Assembly: GCA_036307185.1 (NCBI GenBank)
Contig: JAXJYC010000061.1
Location: forward strand, 1 to 64,000
Length of the DNA stretch: 64,000 nt
Source: SVEL01 sp017381055
GTDB taxonomy: Bacteria > Bacillota > Clostridia > Lachnospirales > Lachnospiraceae
Direction of reading: 5' to 3'
Shown here: piece by piece, positions 27,690 to 37,028 of the stretch
How positions within the stretch are numbered: position 1 is the stretch's first letter
How the letters are laid out: each line of letters opens with the position of its first letter
The notes under the pieces: model-generated
What the model saw: the letters and a program-made list of their open reading frames with translations, nothing else
Database searches by the model: none
Told to the model about the DNA's origin: nothing
Translations under genes and position numbers: made by a program

Positions 27690-28178
27690 TTATAATGAAT
27701 CTTGCTTGCAAGATTCTCCCTTACAAAGTTCCTTCTCCATTATCTCATAAGCGAGTACAACTCCATTTTCTACTGGATACTGCTCATGCTTAGTCGTTTT
27801 AAATCCTAATTTCTCATATAATCTAGCAGCAGGTAATGATGCATCCAAATACGCTTTATCATAATCTAACGTAATATTTGCTTCTATATTTTTCACAATA
27901 TATGTACCATAGCCCTTTTTCTGATGCTCCGGTAACACATATACTCTCGTAATATGATTATCAACAAAACAACCTGTTGCAACTATTTTGCCGTCTATCT
28001 TAAGTACACTTACATATCCATTTTCAATATCATTTCTTATAGCATCCATACTATGAAGATTACAGAAAAAATTCACCACTTCTGCTGGATAAAATTTTGG
28101 ATATACTGTTTTTATTGTATGCTGCACTATATCATATACAGCTTGTAATTCTTTTATTGTCGCTAATTCATATTTCAT
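27690..28178 (-). CDS. GNAT acetyltransferase
   Basis: 162 aa. The core is HITRVYVLPEHQKKGYGTYI (acetyl-CoA binding QxxGxG type), followed by ASLPAARLYEKLGFKTT. The last 12 residues (KELCKGESCKQDSL) are an extra charged tail. Substrate unknown. Different subgroup from the RimJ-like neighbours. Confidence 0.88.
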   Translation of the reverse strand: MKYELATIKELQAVYDIVQHTIKTVYPKFYPAEVVNFFCNLHSMDAIRNDIENGYVSVLKIDGKIVATGCFVDNHITRVYVLPEHQKKGYGTYIVKNIEANITLDYDKAYLDASLPAARLYEKLGFKTTKHEQYPVENGVVLAYEIMEKELCKGESCKQDSL

Positions 28179-28207
28179 TATTTGTACTCCTTGTTCCCAC
28201 AGTCCTA

Positions 28208-28810
28208 TTACATAAGAATTATATCTTCTGCAGCATTCAAACGATCTTCCTCAGTAATTTCTCGCAATACTCTACAAGGATTACCAACCGCTATAACATT
28301 AGGCGGAATGTCCTTTGTAACTACACTTCCTGCACCGATAATACTTCCATTGCCTATACTAACCCCTGGCAAAATCACACAATTAGCCCCAATCCAAACA
28401 TTTTTGCCAATATAAATTGGCTTCGACGTATTATAAACCATTCTATCTGCTAGATGAATTCCATGTCCTGCACAACTTATGCACACCCCTGGTGCAATAA
28501 ACGCACCATCACCTATATGCACAGGTGATGTATCCAAAATACTACAGTTATAATTTATAAATGCAAATCCCTCAAAATGAATATTAAATCCATAATCACA
28601 GTGAAACGGTGGCTCTATAAGAACATTAAGGTTCTCATCCTGAAATAATTCTTTAAGAATCGCTTTTCTCTTTTCTTCCTCGTACGGAGAAGTATTGTTA
28701 TATTGAAAAGCCAAATCTTTTGCCTTTTTCTCAATCACTAAAGTACCCTCATCAAATTTAGCTGCATAAGCCTTATCACTTTTCATTACCTGTAAAAACT
28801 TTTCTAACAT
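28208..28810 (-). CDS. Sugar O-acetyltransferase (left-handed beta-helix)
   Basis: 200 aa. Maltose/galactoside acetyltransferase family: an N-terminal Mac domain, then hexapeptide repeats (NINVLIEPPF-type block, VHIGDGAFIAPGV, YIGKNVWIGANCVILPGVSI, GNGSIIGAGSVVTKDI) ending VGNPCRVLREI. The catalytic histidine is probably in CAGHGIHLADR. It transfers acetyl from acetyl-CoA to a sugar hydroxyl and usually trimerises. Confidence 0.9.
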   Translation of the reverse strand: MLEKFLQVMKSDKAYAAKFDEGTLVIEKKAKDLAFQYNNTSPYEEEKRKAILKELFQDENLNVLIEPPFHCDYGFNIHFEGFAFINYNCSILDTSPVHIGDGAFIAPGVCISCAGHGIHLADRMVYNTSKPIYIGKNVWIGANCVILPGVSIGNGSIIGAGSVVTKDIPPNVIAVGNPCRVLREITEEDRLNAAEDIILM

Positions 28811-28819
28811 ATTTCACCT

Positions 28820-29329
28820 CTAAATATCTATCTCATACTTATCATGAATAAGTATATAATTCTGTTTATGCTTCTTTGCCAATTCCAACATCTGCGCATT
28901 ATCTTTTAACACACTTTCCACAGTACACCATTCGTCATCTATGCGACTCTCAACTACATTTGCGTACTCTTTTATATCAGCAAAATTATTTCTAATATAA
29001 TCTTCGCTCATTACCAAACAATAATACTTAATATTTTCAAGGTAATGCGGCTCAAAATCCTTCTCCCAATCAAAAGGAATATAACATCCTTCAACAATTA
29101 AGTTTTGCTTATTTTCTATAGCTGTCTTTACCATTTCACGAACTATAGGCCATAAATATGTAGTTAACTCAGCTCCGCTACTCATAGGCGTAAGATCTGT
29201 ATTTCCACTTCTTATCAATCCCATTTTTAAATGATCTATTGATAAATATGGATATTTATACTTTTCAAGTAATCGCTGTGACAATGCTGTCTTGCCTGTA
29301 TGAGAAGCTCCTGTTATTAATATAATCAT
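28820..29329 (-). CDS. Small P-loop kinase-like protein
   Basis: 169 aa. Walker A GASHTGKTALSQRL at residues 6-14 and a kinase-like lid region; LIVEGCYIPF follows the second strand. It resembles shikimate/adenylate kinase-like or zeta-toxin-like P-loop proteins found singly in accessory regions. Substrate unknown. Nine bp from the acetyltransferase gene downstream. Confidence 0.75.
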   Translation of the reverse strand: MIILITGASHTGKTALSQRLLEKYKYPYLSIDHLKMGLIRSGNTDLTPMSSGAELTTYLWPIVREMVKTAIENKQNLIVEGCYIPFDWEKDFEPHYLENIKYYCLVMSEDYIRNNFADIKEYANVVESRIDDEWCTVESVLKDNAQMLELAKKHKQNYILIHDKYEIDI

Positions 29330-29360
29330 TTGGTCTCCTTACAAATTAAATGTCCAAAAA

Positions 29361-29984
29361 TTAATAGCCCAACATCTTACAAAGGCTATCATAAACTTCT
29401 GAATAAGGCATATTTTTCTCTAGACACTTATCCAAATATCTATCCTCATAAAGTTTCTGCGCTAGCTCTATTGCTTTTGGACAATCCAACTGAAAGGCCT
29501 TTAAGACATTATTAAGCTGTCCGTTATCACTACACAAACCATGATATGTCTGTTGTGTTAGCTGAACCGCCTCCATCTCGCCTTCTTCTAAAAATATATG
29601 CATACCTTTAGCCTTCATATATGGATCATCCTCTACATAATGTAACGCGCCGCAATATCTATCCTTTGACGCCACATGAACCTTTCGTATTCCACCCATC
29701 ACAATAGTTCCCATACACATGGGACATGGCTCCATAGTAGTATATAAATGATACTCATTAAAATCTGGATACTTTTCAATGTCCAAATTTCTAACACAAG
29801 ATGCTTCAGCATGCGCAACTCTGTGATTAGGATAACGTCCCTCTCCACTTTCATTACGACCTGTCATCAATACATTTCCATTTTGATCTGTAATAATCGC
29901 GCCAATCGGAATACTTCCACCCTTAAATGAAATCCACGCCTCTTCAAATGCTCTCTGCCACTCTTTTGTTAAATCACACCACAT
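29361..29984 (-). CDS. Cytidine/deoxycytidylate deaminase family protein
   Basis: 207 aa. The zinc and catalytic motif is intact: HAEASC (HAE) and EPCPMCMGTIVMGG (PCxxC). This family includes nucleoside deaminases, guanine deaminase and tRNA adenosine deaminase. The extra C-terminal 60 residues (from about 145) are unlike TadA, so a free nucleoside or base is more likely as substrate. Confidence 0.85.
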   Translation of the reverse strand: MWCDLTKEWQRAFEEAWISFKGGSIPIGAIITDQNGNVLMTGRNESGEGRYPNHRVAHAEASCVRNLDIEKYPDFNEYHLYTTMEPCPMCMGTIVMGGIRKVHVASKDRYCGALHYVEDDPYMKAKGMHIFLEEGEMEAVQLTQQTYHGLCSDNGQLNNVLKAFQLDCPKAIELAQKLYEDRYLDKCLEKNMPYSEVYDSLCKMLGY

Positions 29985-30008
29985 ATTCGCCTCCCAATAT
30001 AACTTGTT

Positions 30009-31037
30009 CTACGCTTGTCTAGTAACGAAATGCTTAACTTCCTTAGATGGATTAGCAAGCTCTGTTTTAAAAAACTCTGGATAATATTTCTTTGGATGGT
30101 CCGCCTTAATCCATACCAAACGTTCCTTTTCTCCGTCTTCTGAAAAACTATTACATACTGGTTCAAAATTATCCGGCACCTTCATATAAAAGAAAAATGA
30201 CATCTCATGAACCACCTTTCCTTTTTTTATATCCGAATCACCTGGAAAGAAATTTTCATGAATAAATCCAAGTCTATCGATTTCCATTTTTTCACCAGTT
30301 TCTTCAAAAACTTCTCTAACCACAGCTTCCTCTGCAGTTTCACCAAACTTAATTCTGCCACCTACAGAATACATATGTGGAAAACGATCATTTTCTACCA
30401 TAAGAAACTTGTCATCTTTCATAATGATCGCACCCACTCTAATATTAAGAATACCTTCATCCATTTTTACACATAAATCTTGACTCATCGTATAACCTCC
30501 TATCTCTTTTCTCCACTTTGCGGCCTCACATAAAACGCTTTCTATAAACGCATTTTTCCCTTCTGTATATGCTATTCTATCCCTCGAATATTGCTCTGCT
30601 AATCGTATTTTCAACTCTGAATATTCCTTAGCTTTTTCATCATTATTATTTAGATAATCTCTCATATTTATATAATTATTCCAAGCTTTTTCTCCCCAAA
30701 TAACCACATGAATATAATGAGTATGAATATTATTCTCTATGTCTCCACGAATATATAAATGTTGCTCTGGATGATCTTCTCTTCGATAAATAATTCCCGC
30801 TTCCTTAAGTTCCTCGTTATGCTTCATTATTTTCTCAAAATCTGTTACGCCGACAGCAATATCTACAATCGGTTTAGCGTATATATTTAATATAGATGTA
30901 CTACCAATATGTTCAGCAGCAACCATATCTTCGCCTAATATTCTTTTTAACTTTTCTATAATTTCTTTAGCTGATACTTCCCACTGAATGTTATGTGGTT
31001 CAAGTGATACAGTGCCTCTTAATAAACCAATTGACAT
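30009..31037 (-). CDS. GrpB-Nudix fusion protein
   Basis: 342 aa. Residues 1-175 match the GrpB (UPF0157) nucleotidyltransferase-like family: VSLEPHNIQWEVSAKEII, AEHIGSTSI, KPIVDIAVGV, and HTHYIHVVIWG. After a short linker, residues about 180-340 are a Nudix hydrolase with the full box GRIKFGETAEEAVVREVFEE, then TGEK. An internal ATG at the junction (MSQDLCVKMDEG) could also give the Nudix half alone. GrpB-type enzymes and Nudix hydrolases both handle nucleotide-like substrates, so the fusion may act in two steps. The substrate is unknown. Confidence 0.85.
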   Translation of the reverse strand: MSIGLLRGTVSLEPHNIQWEVSAKEIIEKLKRILGEDMVAAEHIGSTSILNIYAKPIVDIAVGVTDFEKIMKHNEELKEAGIIYRREDHPEQHLYIRGDIENNIHTHYIHVVIWGEKAWNNYINMRDYLNNNDEKAKEYSELKIRLAEQYSRDRIAYTEGKNAFIESVLCEAAKWRKEIGGYTMSQDLCVKMDEGILNIRVGAIIMKDDKFLMVENDRFPHMYSVGGRIKFGETAEEAVVREVFEETGEKMEIDRLGFIHENFFPGDSDIKKGKVVHEMSFFFYMKVPDNFEPVCNSFSEDGEKERLVWIKADHPKKYYPEFFKTELANPSKEVKHFVTRQA

Positions 31038-31069
31038 AACTACAACTCCATAAATTCAAATATTCATAT

Positions 31070-31639
31070 TTATGATTTATATTCTTCTCTCAATATAGAA
31101 AAATACAATCTTCCAACATATTCACCGTTCAAATAAAAATAGTCCCTCAATGTACCCTCGTATGTAAATCCACACTTTTCTATCACTCTTTTCGAAGGCA
31201 AATTAATAGTTTTTGTACAAATTTGAACCTTATGTAAATTCATTTTATCAAATCCATATGCAATAACTGCTTTCGTAGCCTCTGTTGCAAAACCATTACA
31301 TTGAAATTCAGAGCCAATACAATATTCAATCTCAGCAAATTGGTTTTTACTATCAACAAGAAAATACGCAATCTGTCCAATACATTCTCCTGTTGTTTTT
31401 TCAATAATTGCCCAACGATAGTAATCATCTTTTTCATAAGAACTTATATATTTATCTAGCAACTCCTTTACGGCCTCTTTTGTTGTATAAACCGGCTCTG
31501 AATATAGCGACTGTATTTTTTCATCCGCAATCCAATATTTAAGCATAGCTTCATCATCTGTGTGTTCAAATCTTCTTAGTATTAATCTCTCTGTTTCTAT
31601 TTCATTTGTTCCAATATGTGTAAGCATTTTTTCCTCCAT
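31070..31639 (-). CDS. GNAT acetyltransferase, RimJ/RimL-like
   Basis: 189 aa. Opening IETERLILRRFEHTDDEAM, acetyl-CoA region FQCNGFATEATKAVIAYGF, and LPSKRVIEKCGFTYEGTLRD are the standard RimJ/RimL blocks. The loop reads CNGFATEA in place of the usual (R/Q)GxGxA, still within family variation. 32 bp from the fusion gene. Confidence 0.88.
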   Translation of the reverse strand: MEEKMLTHIGTNEIETERLILRRFEHTDDEAMLKYWIADEKIQSLYSEPVYTTKEAVKELLDKYISSYEKDDYYRWAIIEKTTGECIGQIAYFLVDSKNQFAEIEYCIGSEFQCNGFATEATKAVIAYGFDKMNLHKVQICTKTINLPSKRVIEKCGFTYEGTLRDYFYLNGEYVGRLYFSILREEYKS

Positions 31640-31672
31640 TTTTTATCATTATATCCATTATCACAATATACT

Positions 31673-32293
31673 TTAGTTCTTTTTTAGCACAATTACCTTT
31701 GAATAATCACAATGTTTATACTCCTCAATTCTCAGACCAAATTTCTCAAAATAAGAATATAGATCCGTTTTTATTAAGTCTCGATATGATTTTGGTTCCA
31801 AATAGTGAATTGGAGAAAATATTAATTTCTTTATAAGTTGCTCACTTGGTTCCCATTCTGTAACAATAATCTCTCCATTATCTTTCAAAACCCTTTTTGC
31901 CTCAAGTATAACCTTGCTTGCCACTTCCTCATCAAGTTCATGTAATACAAGTGAAATAAGTACTCGCTCAAAGTAATTCGACTTAAATTTTAACTGCGTC
32001 GCATCCATTTTATATAGCTTTATGTTTTTTATTTCAGCCCTCTTTATCTTATTTTGAGCTACATTAAGCATGTTACTCGATAAATCTATTCCAAATACTC
32101 GTGTAGTAGGTTTTCTCTTTGCAATATTAATTGCATTTGTAGCAGTTCCGGTACATATATCAAGAACCTTTTCATTTCCATTTATTCTCTCAAAAACAGC
32201 TTTTCTAGGACTATTATTATAGTCCCTAAAATATACAACATCTAACAAATCATATATCTTAGAAATAACTTTATAAAACAAACTTGTATTCAT
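31673..32293 (-). CDS. Class I SAM-dependent methyltransferase
   Basis: 206 aa. Motif I VLDICTGTATNAINIAKR, motif II region VFGIDLSSNMLNVAQ, then YKMDATQLKFKSNYFERVLI and LHELDEEVASKVI. UbiE/COQ5-like fold; the acceptor is unknown. Confidence 0.88.
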   Translation of the reverse strand: MNTSLFYKVISKIYDLLDVVYFRDYNNSPRKAVFERINGNEKVLDICTGTATNAINIAKRKPTTRVFGIDLSSNMLNVAQNKIKRAEIKNIKLYKMDATQLKFKSNYFERVLISLVLHELDEEVASKVILEAKRVLKDNGEIIVTEWEPSEQLIKKLIFSPIHYLEPKSYRDLIKTDLYSYFEKFGLRIEEYKHCDYSKVIVLKKN

Positions 32294-32425
32294 CTCTTAC
32301 CTCTTCGTTTATCTGTTATACCCAATCTACATTACACTTCCATTTCCGTTCCCGTTGACAAATATGATAATCATTCCCCGCGCATATTTAAGTTTATATC
32401 TATAACGCCTTTCCACCAGACACTT

Positions 32426-32671
32426 TTATAACCTGAAAGTCTCTGCATTAGTGCAATCAATGTAAATGTCACAATTAGATGCGTCTTCAATATCATCTGT
32501 TATAATCACTTCACTCTTGCCGCCAATGAGCTCAGTAATATTTCTTCCAACATACTGATTACCCTTCCTTGCTATAGCATAGGCAACCTCTACATCTGGA
32601 TTATTTAATGTATTTTTCATAATTGCACTGCCTAATTTACCAGTACATCCAACTATCGCTAACTTTATCAT
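32426..32671 (-). pseudogene. Truncated dihydrodipicolinate reductase (dapB) fragment
   Basis: 81 aa matching only the N-terminal Rossmann part of DapB: IKLAIVGCTGKLGSAIMK and a second strand, ending IDCTNAETFRL. The full enzyme is about 250 residues, so the catalytic C-terminal domain is missing. No continuation is visible in any frame down to 32294. Probably a dead copy; lysine synthesis must rely on another dapB. Confidence 0.75.
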
Positions 32672-32693
32672 ATTCTTACCAAATCCTTTCTTA

Positions 32694-33026
32694 TTAAGAA
32701 ATTACCAAATCATAACTCTCCGCTATCATTCTTTTAACATCTTCGACTGGCACTGTCCCATTCAAAATAACAGTATTCCAATGTTCCTTATTCTGATGAT
32801 ATCCTGGAATTACAGCCTCATATACATTTCTCCAAAAATCGCGCCATTCTGGACTTACTTTTATATTAATACAAAGATCTCCATTTCTTTCATACGTCCA
32901 AAGAAATGCTTTTTTGCTTCCTCGAACCCTTATAAGTTGCCAATTTTCATCATGAAATGGCGCATCTTGGTAAGTATTTGGAAATGATAAACCATATTCT
33001 AATACTTCTTCTCTTGATATCATCAT
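32694..33026 (-). CDS. MmcQ/YjbR family protein
   Basis: 110 aa, the normal length of this family of small CyaY-like DNA-binding proteins: REEVLEYGLSFPNTYQDAPF, WQLIRVRGSKKAFLW, LCINIKVSPEW and HWNTVILNGTVP. Cellular role not established. Twenty-two bp from the dapB fragment. Confidence 0.85.
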   Translation of the reverse strand: MMISREEVLEYGLSFPNTYQDAPFHDENWQLIRVRGSKKAFLWTYERNGDLCINIKVSPEWRDFWRNVYEAVIPGYHQNKEHWNTVILNGTVPVEDVKRMIAESYDLVIS

Positions 33027-33044
33027 CTATTCTCCCTACATTTA

Positions 33045-33428
33045 TTACACTGTTATCTCAATCTGATTTCCTTCAATTCCTACAATACAACTCTCATAAT
33101 AGCCATCTCCAGTTGTCCTTGGTCCACTCATAACATTATATCCATCATTTTTCATTCTTTCTGTAAGTTCATCGACTGCTGCCTTACTACCAAGACTAAA
33201 TGCAATATGAATATACCCACAACGGTTAAGACCTTTTTCTTCGTCTTCCATCTGTGGTTTATTCATAATTTCCAATCTAGCACCATCATCAAAACTTAGA
33301 AAGTATGAACGAAAATCTGTTGTCTTATTGTGATATCCCTCATTTGGTATCCCATTGAAATATTTGACAAAGAATTCCTTTGTCGCCTCTAAATCCTTAA
33401 CGTACATTGCTATATGTTCTATCCGCAT
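33045..33428 (-). CDS. VOC family protein (glyoxalase-like)
   Basis: 127 aa. Metal-site pattern of the vicinal oxygen chelate fold: MRIEHIAMYVKDLEATKEFF at the start, RLEIMNKPQM, YIHIAFSLGSKAAVDELTER, and GPRTTGDGYYESCIVGIEGN at the end. The family includes glyoxalases, dioxygenases and antibiotic-binding proteins; the substrate is unknown. Confidence 0.88.
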   Translation of the reverse strand: MRIEHIAMYVKDLEATKEFFVKYFNGIPNEGYHNKTTDFRSYFLSFDDGARLEIMNKPQMEDEEKGLNRCGYIHIAFSLGSKAAVDELTERMKNDGYNVMSGPRTTGDGYYESCIVGIEGNQIEITV

Positions 33429-33452
33429 TATTCACCTCTAAATATTTCTTAA

Positions 33453-33986
33453 TTAATGCTCCTTTGCATAATCAAGAAATTCCTGTGTTTTCGACCAATA
33501 CTTAATTCCCCAATTTTCAAAATTCCATTCATCCATATAATTATTACATTCATAATCTATGTAATAAATCAATTCATCTTGCACAACAAAATTTGTTGGA
33601 AAATAATCGATATTCAAACCAGCAGCATAAGCCTGTTTTGCCATATCTTTCATTTGAGTCAAATATGTCTCTTTCATATTATCTTCTTTTACAAGGTCAT
33701 ATATTATTGGGCCATCAATATACTCCTTAATTATTCTTTCATTTTCTATATCAATATCCAACATTTTAGGAATTCTAATTCCAGCTTCAACTAATCTGCC
33801 ATAATCGTTTTTTTCTGATTCTATTTTATTACCAAACGTATAATAATCACAAGGCTCATGATGAATTTGTTTTAACACATATTGCTTGCCATCTTTTTCT
33901 GCTAAATAGGAGTATCCTCCCTTGCCACGTCCTAATAATTTAATAATAGTATATTCTGTTTGATTAACAGTCATTGTCTTCTGCAT
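33453..33986 (-). CDS. Small kinase-fold protein
   Basis: 177 aa. An N-terminal protein-kinase-like lobe: LGRGKGGYSYLAEKDGKQYV (glycine loop), then LKQIHHEP with the ATP-binding lysine, and RIIKEYIDGP at the hinge. The C-lobe is short: the catalytic-loop position reads GLNIDYFPTNFVV (D..N) and the metal Asp is in YYIDYECNNY. It resembles small aminoglycoside-kinase or Kdo-kinase-like proteins of Clostridia. Substrate unknown. Confidence 0.75.
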   Translation of the reverse strand: MQKTMTVNQTEYTIIKLLGRGKGGYSYLAEKDGKQYVLKQIHHEPCDYYTFGNKIESEKNDYGRLVEAGIRIPKMLDIDIENERIIKEYIDGPIIYDLVKEDNMKETYLTQMKDMAKQAYAAGLNIDYFPTNFVVQDELIYYIDYECNNYMDEWNFENWGIKYWSKTQEFLDYAKEH

Positions 33987-34028
33987 TTTGCTCTCCTCCT
34001 CAACTCAAACTCTATCTACACATATTTT

Positions 34029-34493
34029 TTATTTTGCTTTGCACGATAACTTTTCAACATCCAATCTAAACACGGCGACTACATCTAACATTTCATCGCT
34101 ATAATCCCAATTAGCCTTAGATGTCGTTTGTTTCATAATTGCATTAAGTCCACTTATCTTTTCGGCATTATCCTCAACCAAAGATAACTTTCCCATTCCA
34201 ATTACACTTTGAAAAGTTGCTGAATAATCACATGCTTCTACACCTTCTAGCAACGTATAATTTCCATCTATTTCAAATCCTACTGTTGGCCTATTTTTTG
34301 CAAGCTCATATTTACGTCCCGCTTTTGCGCCATGAAAATAAAATGTATATTTCTCATCGTATATATATCCATAATTAACAGGAACAATATAGATGTCTCC
34401 CCCATCACAAAATGCAATTCTAAGTATTTGCTCCTTTGCAACGAATTGCAATATTGCATTTTGATCAGTAATTTCTCTATCTTTTCTTCTCAT
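34029..34493 (-). CDS. Pyridoxamine 5'-phosphate oxidase-like flavoprotein (NimA type)
   Basis: 154 aa. MRRKDREITDQNAILQFV followed by LRIAFCDGGDIYIVPVNYGY and YTFYFHGAKAGRKYEL is the common pattern of small PPOX/NimA-like FMN proteins. NimA relatives reduce nitroimidazoles. A role here is unproven. Confidence 0.88.
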   Translation of the reverse strand: MRRKDREITDQNAILQFVAKEQILRIAFCDGGDIYIVPVNYGYIYDEKYTFYFHGAKAGRKYELAKNRPTVGFEIDGNYTLLEGVEACDYSATFQSVIGMGKLSLVEDNAEKISGLNAIMKQTTSKANWDYSDEMLDVVAVFRLDVEKLSCKAK

Positions 34494-34627
34494 TTATTAC
34501 TCCCTCATTTCTATTTCTTTTTATTTGAATGCGATACTACTAATACAAAAACATAACAGCAATTTTATACAATCCATATGTATCAAAAATCAATAAAATA
34601 AACCTATAACCCAAAAGGAGGTATATT

Positions 34628-35014
34628 ATGAAAGATTTATTTGAAGCATTTAATCAGGGACACTTAATTATTCCCGACAAAACATCAAACTTTGAAAATG
34701 TTCTATGGAGCAAGCACCCTACATTTGACGGTGTTGAATTAAAACACATCGTCACTTCAAGTGATACAAATGGTGAATTTAGTTATCATCTAGTTCGTAT
34801 TGCACCAAATAAAAGTATTTTTAACCACATTCACGAACTTCAGTTGGAAACTCATGAAATAATCTCTGGAGAAGGTACTTGTATAAACAATCAAAGTGAA
34901 ATACATTATTCCCCTGGTGTAATATCTATTATGCCTAAAGCAGTTCCACATGAGGTTCATGCAGGTGATGACGGCTTATTACTCTTTGCAAAATTCATTC
35001 CTGCTCTTTGCTAA
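34628..35014 (+). CDS. Cupin domain protein
   Basis: 128 aa, AAAAGGAGG ribosome site. Cupin motif 1 is IFNHIHELQLETHEIISGEG and motif 2 is PKAVPHEVHAGDDG, keeping the metal-binding His and Glu positions. It is the only plus-strand gene in this stretch. Its 3' end overlaps the AraC-type regulator gene by 20 bp in the opposite direction. Function unknown; small-molecule binding or isomerisation is usual. Confidence 0.85.
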   Translation: MKDLFEAFNQGHLIIPDKTSNFENVLWSKHPTFDGVELKHIVTSSDTNGEFSYHLVRIAPNKSIFNHIHELQLETHEIISGEGTCINNQSEIHYSPGVISIMPKAVPHEVHAGDDGLLLFAKFIPALC

Positions 35015-35786
35015 GCTTAACAACTTTTTGATATGAAGTAGGTGTCATTCCAACAATCTTTTTAAAACATCTAACAAAGTGGCTTTGATCACAGAAACCT
35101 GTGTCCAAAGCTACTTCTGCTATTGTCCTATTACTTAAAAGCATTTTTTGCGCCTTTCTAATCCTACATTGTATTTGAAATTGATGTGGTGTAAGTCCTA
35201 TTTCTTTTTTAAATTGACGTATCATATGAAAAGAACTTACACATATCTCATTCGACATATCGTCGATAGAAAATGACGTTTCAGGCACTTCTAATAGCTT
35301 ATTCTTTACATCCTTAGAATAACTGTCCTTTGTTATATTCTTCAAATTATTAGCTAATAACAATATCAATCCATCTGATAAAAGTTCTGAATATCTAGCT
35401 ACAATTTCATCCTCTTCAAATAATTGAATTAATTTCCTGTCTATCATAAATTTGATTTTATCAAAATCTGTGGAAAATAGACAGTCTTGATGAATACAAA
35501 AACTAAGCATTGTATATACAGACTCTCTAAAAGGCTTTATGGTATGTGGTACATCCATCGGAATTGTAAAGATATTATCTGATTTACATACAAATTTTTC
35601 CGCATTAATTTCAATTTCACCATCAACAACAATCCCTATAGTATAATGTTCAGCATGAGTATGCAAGGGATAAACAGTATTAACTTTATTAAGCAGTACA
35701 ACATCTATTGCATTGTTGTCACTTGGAAAATATATTACATTTTCGATATTGTCCATTACTCTTTTCCTCACTCTCTCTTTATCCAC
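34995..35786 (-). CDS. AraC family transcriptional regulator
   Basis: 263 aa. N-terminal cupin sensor (HTHAEHYTIGIVVDGEIEIN, then PMDVPHTIKP) and a C-terminal double helix-turn-helix: SIDDMSNEICVSSFHMIRQF, then TIAEVALDTGFCDQSHFVRC and FKKIVGMTPTSYQK. Ligand unknown. It is convergent with the cupin gene and followed on the same strand by none of its obvious targets. Confidence 0.92.
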   Translation of the reverse strand: MDKERVRKRVMDNIENVIYFPSDNNAIDVVLLNKVNTVYPLHTHAEHYTIGIVVDGEIEINAEKFVCKSDNIFTIPMDVPHTIKPFRESVYTMLSFCIHQDCLFSTDFDKIKFMIDRKLIQLFEEDEIVARYSELLSDGLILLLANNLKNITKDSYSKDVKNKLLEVPETSFSIDDMSNEICVSSFHMIRQFKKEIGLTPHQFQIQCRIRKAQKMLLSNRTIAEVALDTGFCDQSHFVRCFKKIVGMTPTSYQKVVKLSKEQE

Positions 35787-35829
35787 AACATATGCTTAAA
35801 TGAAAATTTATTTAATAGTTTTCTTTTAT

Positions 35830-36345
35830 CTACAACTTTATTGAATAATACTGGCTAATTCTACCTTCGTTATAATTATCATTTTCATCGACCAACACTC
35901 CGCCATTCTTTTTAATAGTAGCTGCTGATGCCAAGTTGTCCTTATAGCAACCAAGCAAAACATTGTCCATTCCTTTTTCTTTGCAAACAGCCAATGCGTC
36001 GTGAAGCATAGCAGTAGCATATCCCTTATTTCTTTCGGATGGTCTCACACCGTATCCTATATCACCTAATGCTTTAGTAAGATTTTCAGGCAATTCGTAA
36101 CGAATGCTTAATAAACCTATTAATTTGTTATCATCAAAGCAAAGGTACAACAAGGATTTCCCCCATTGCTCGTCCCCAACCAAAGCATTTCTTTGTATCT
36201 TTTCTACCCAATCAGAATAATCAGAAGCTGGTAATCCTAGACTTGCACTAATGCTGTTCTCTTTATTGTCATAGTGCTCTTGCATATATTCTTGCAAGAT
36301 TTTTTTGTCACCAATTTCTGGAAGTCTATATACCATATTCATCAC
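35830..36345 (-). CDS. GNAT acetyltransferase
   Basis: 171 aa. The core is GDIGYGVRPSERNKGYATAM (RxxGxAT) followed by LLGCYKDNLASAATIKKNGG. Typical single-domain N-acetyltransferase; substrate unknown. Confidence 0.87.
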   Translation of the reverse strand: MMNMVYRLPEIGDKKILQEYMQEHYDNKENSISASLGLPASDYSDWVEKIQRNALVGDEQWGKSLLYLCFDDNKLIGLLSIRYELPENLTKALGDIGYGVRPSERNKGYATAMLHDALAVCKEKGMDNVLLGCYKDNLASAATIKKNGGVLVDENDNYNEGRISQYYSIKL

Positions 36346-36404
36346 CTCATCAATTTCTTATTTACTTCTCTACTGCTTGTCGATAAATCTCCTCTATATG
36401 TCTG

Positions 36405-37025
36405 TTAACTCTCTAAATAATCAAGTTTATTTGGAAGATTATTCCACAATACCGTTCTCGTTTTATTTTCTCTTAAATTTTTCAATATGTTTGTATCTGG
36501 ATCAGGATAAATAATAAAATTATCCTCTTCTCCCATTTGAGATCGCACCGAAAATGCAAGCTGTTCCTTTTCTATTGAAAACTGCGCATTTACATCACTT
36601 CTATTACCTCGCGCATCGAGTCTTATCCACTTTTGATAATCTTTAAGATATACTCCATTTAATCCATGATAAGCCAATACAGGAATTTTCTCATCATCTA
36701 CAATTAATTTTTGATAACAAAAACCTGTCGGAACTGATTTACAACGTAGTAACGCCGCTAACAAATGAGATTTAGCAAAGCAAATTCCATGACCTTCTCT
36801 TAAAACCTCAGACGCCGAACACGTAATAACATCCTCATTTATATCTGCTGAATGAGAAATATTATCTCTAACAAACTCATATGCTCTTTTAATAAAGTCT
36901 AGCTCATTATATGATTTGTTAAATAACATATCCGTCAACGCAATAATCTCTTTATTATCAAAATCTATTACATTACTACACTTCAAATAATCTTCAATTA
37001 CATTTGAATATAAAATGATATCCAT
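36405..37025 (-). CDS. Transglutaminase-like cysteine protease-fold protein
   Basis: 206 aa. The catalytic triad of the bacterial transglutaminase-like fold can be placed: Cys in REGHGICFAKSHLLAALLR, His in LAYHGLNGVYL, Asp in WIRLDARGN. It is cytoplasmic (no signal). Such proteins are peptidases or amidases of unknown target. Three bp from the GNAT gene upstream. Confidence 0.85.
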   Translation of the reverse strand: MDIILYSNVIEDYLKCSNVIDFDNKEIIALTDMLFNKSYNELDFIKRAYEFVRDNISHSADINEDVITCSASEVLREGHGICFAKSHLLAALLRCKSVPTGFCYQKLIVDDEKIPVLAYHGLNGVYLKDYQKWIRLDARGNRSDVNAQFSIEKEQLAFSVRSQMGEEDNFIIYPDPDTNILKNLRENKTRTVLWNNLPNKLDYLES

Positions 37026-37028
37026 TCC

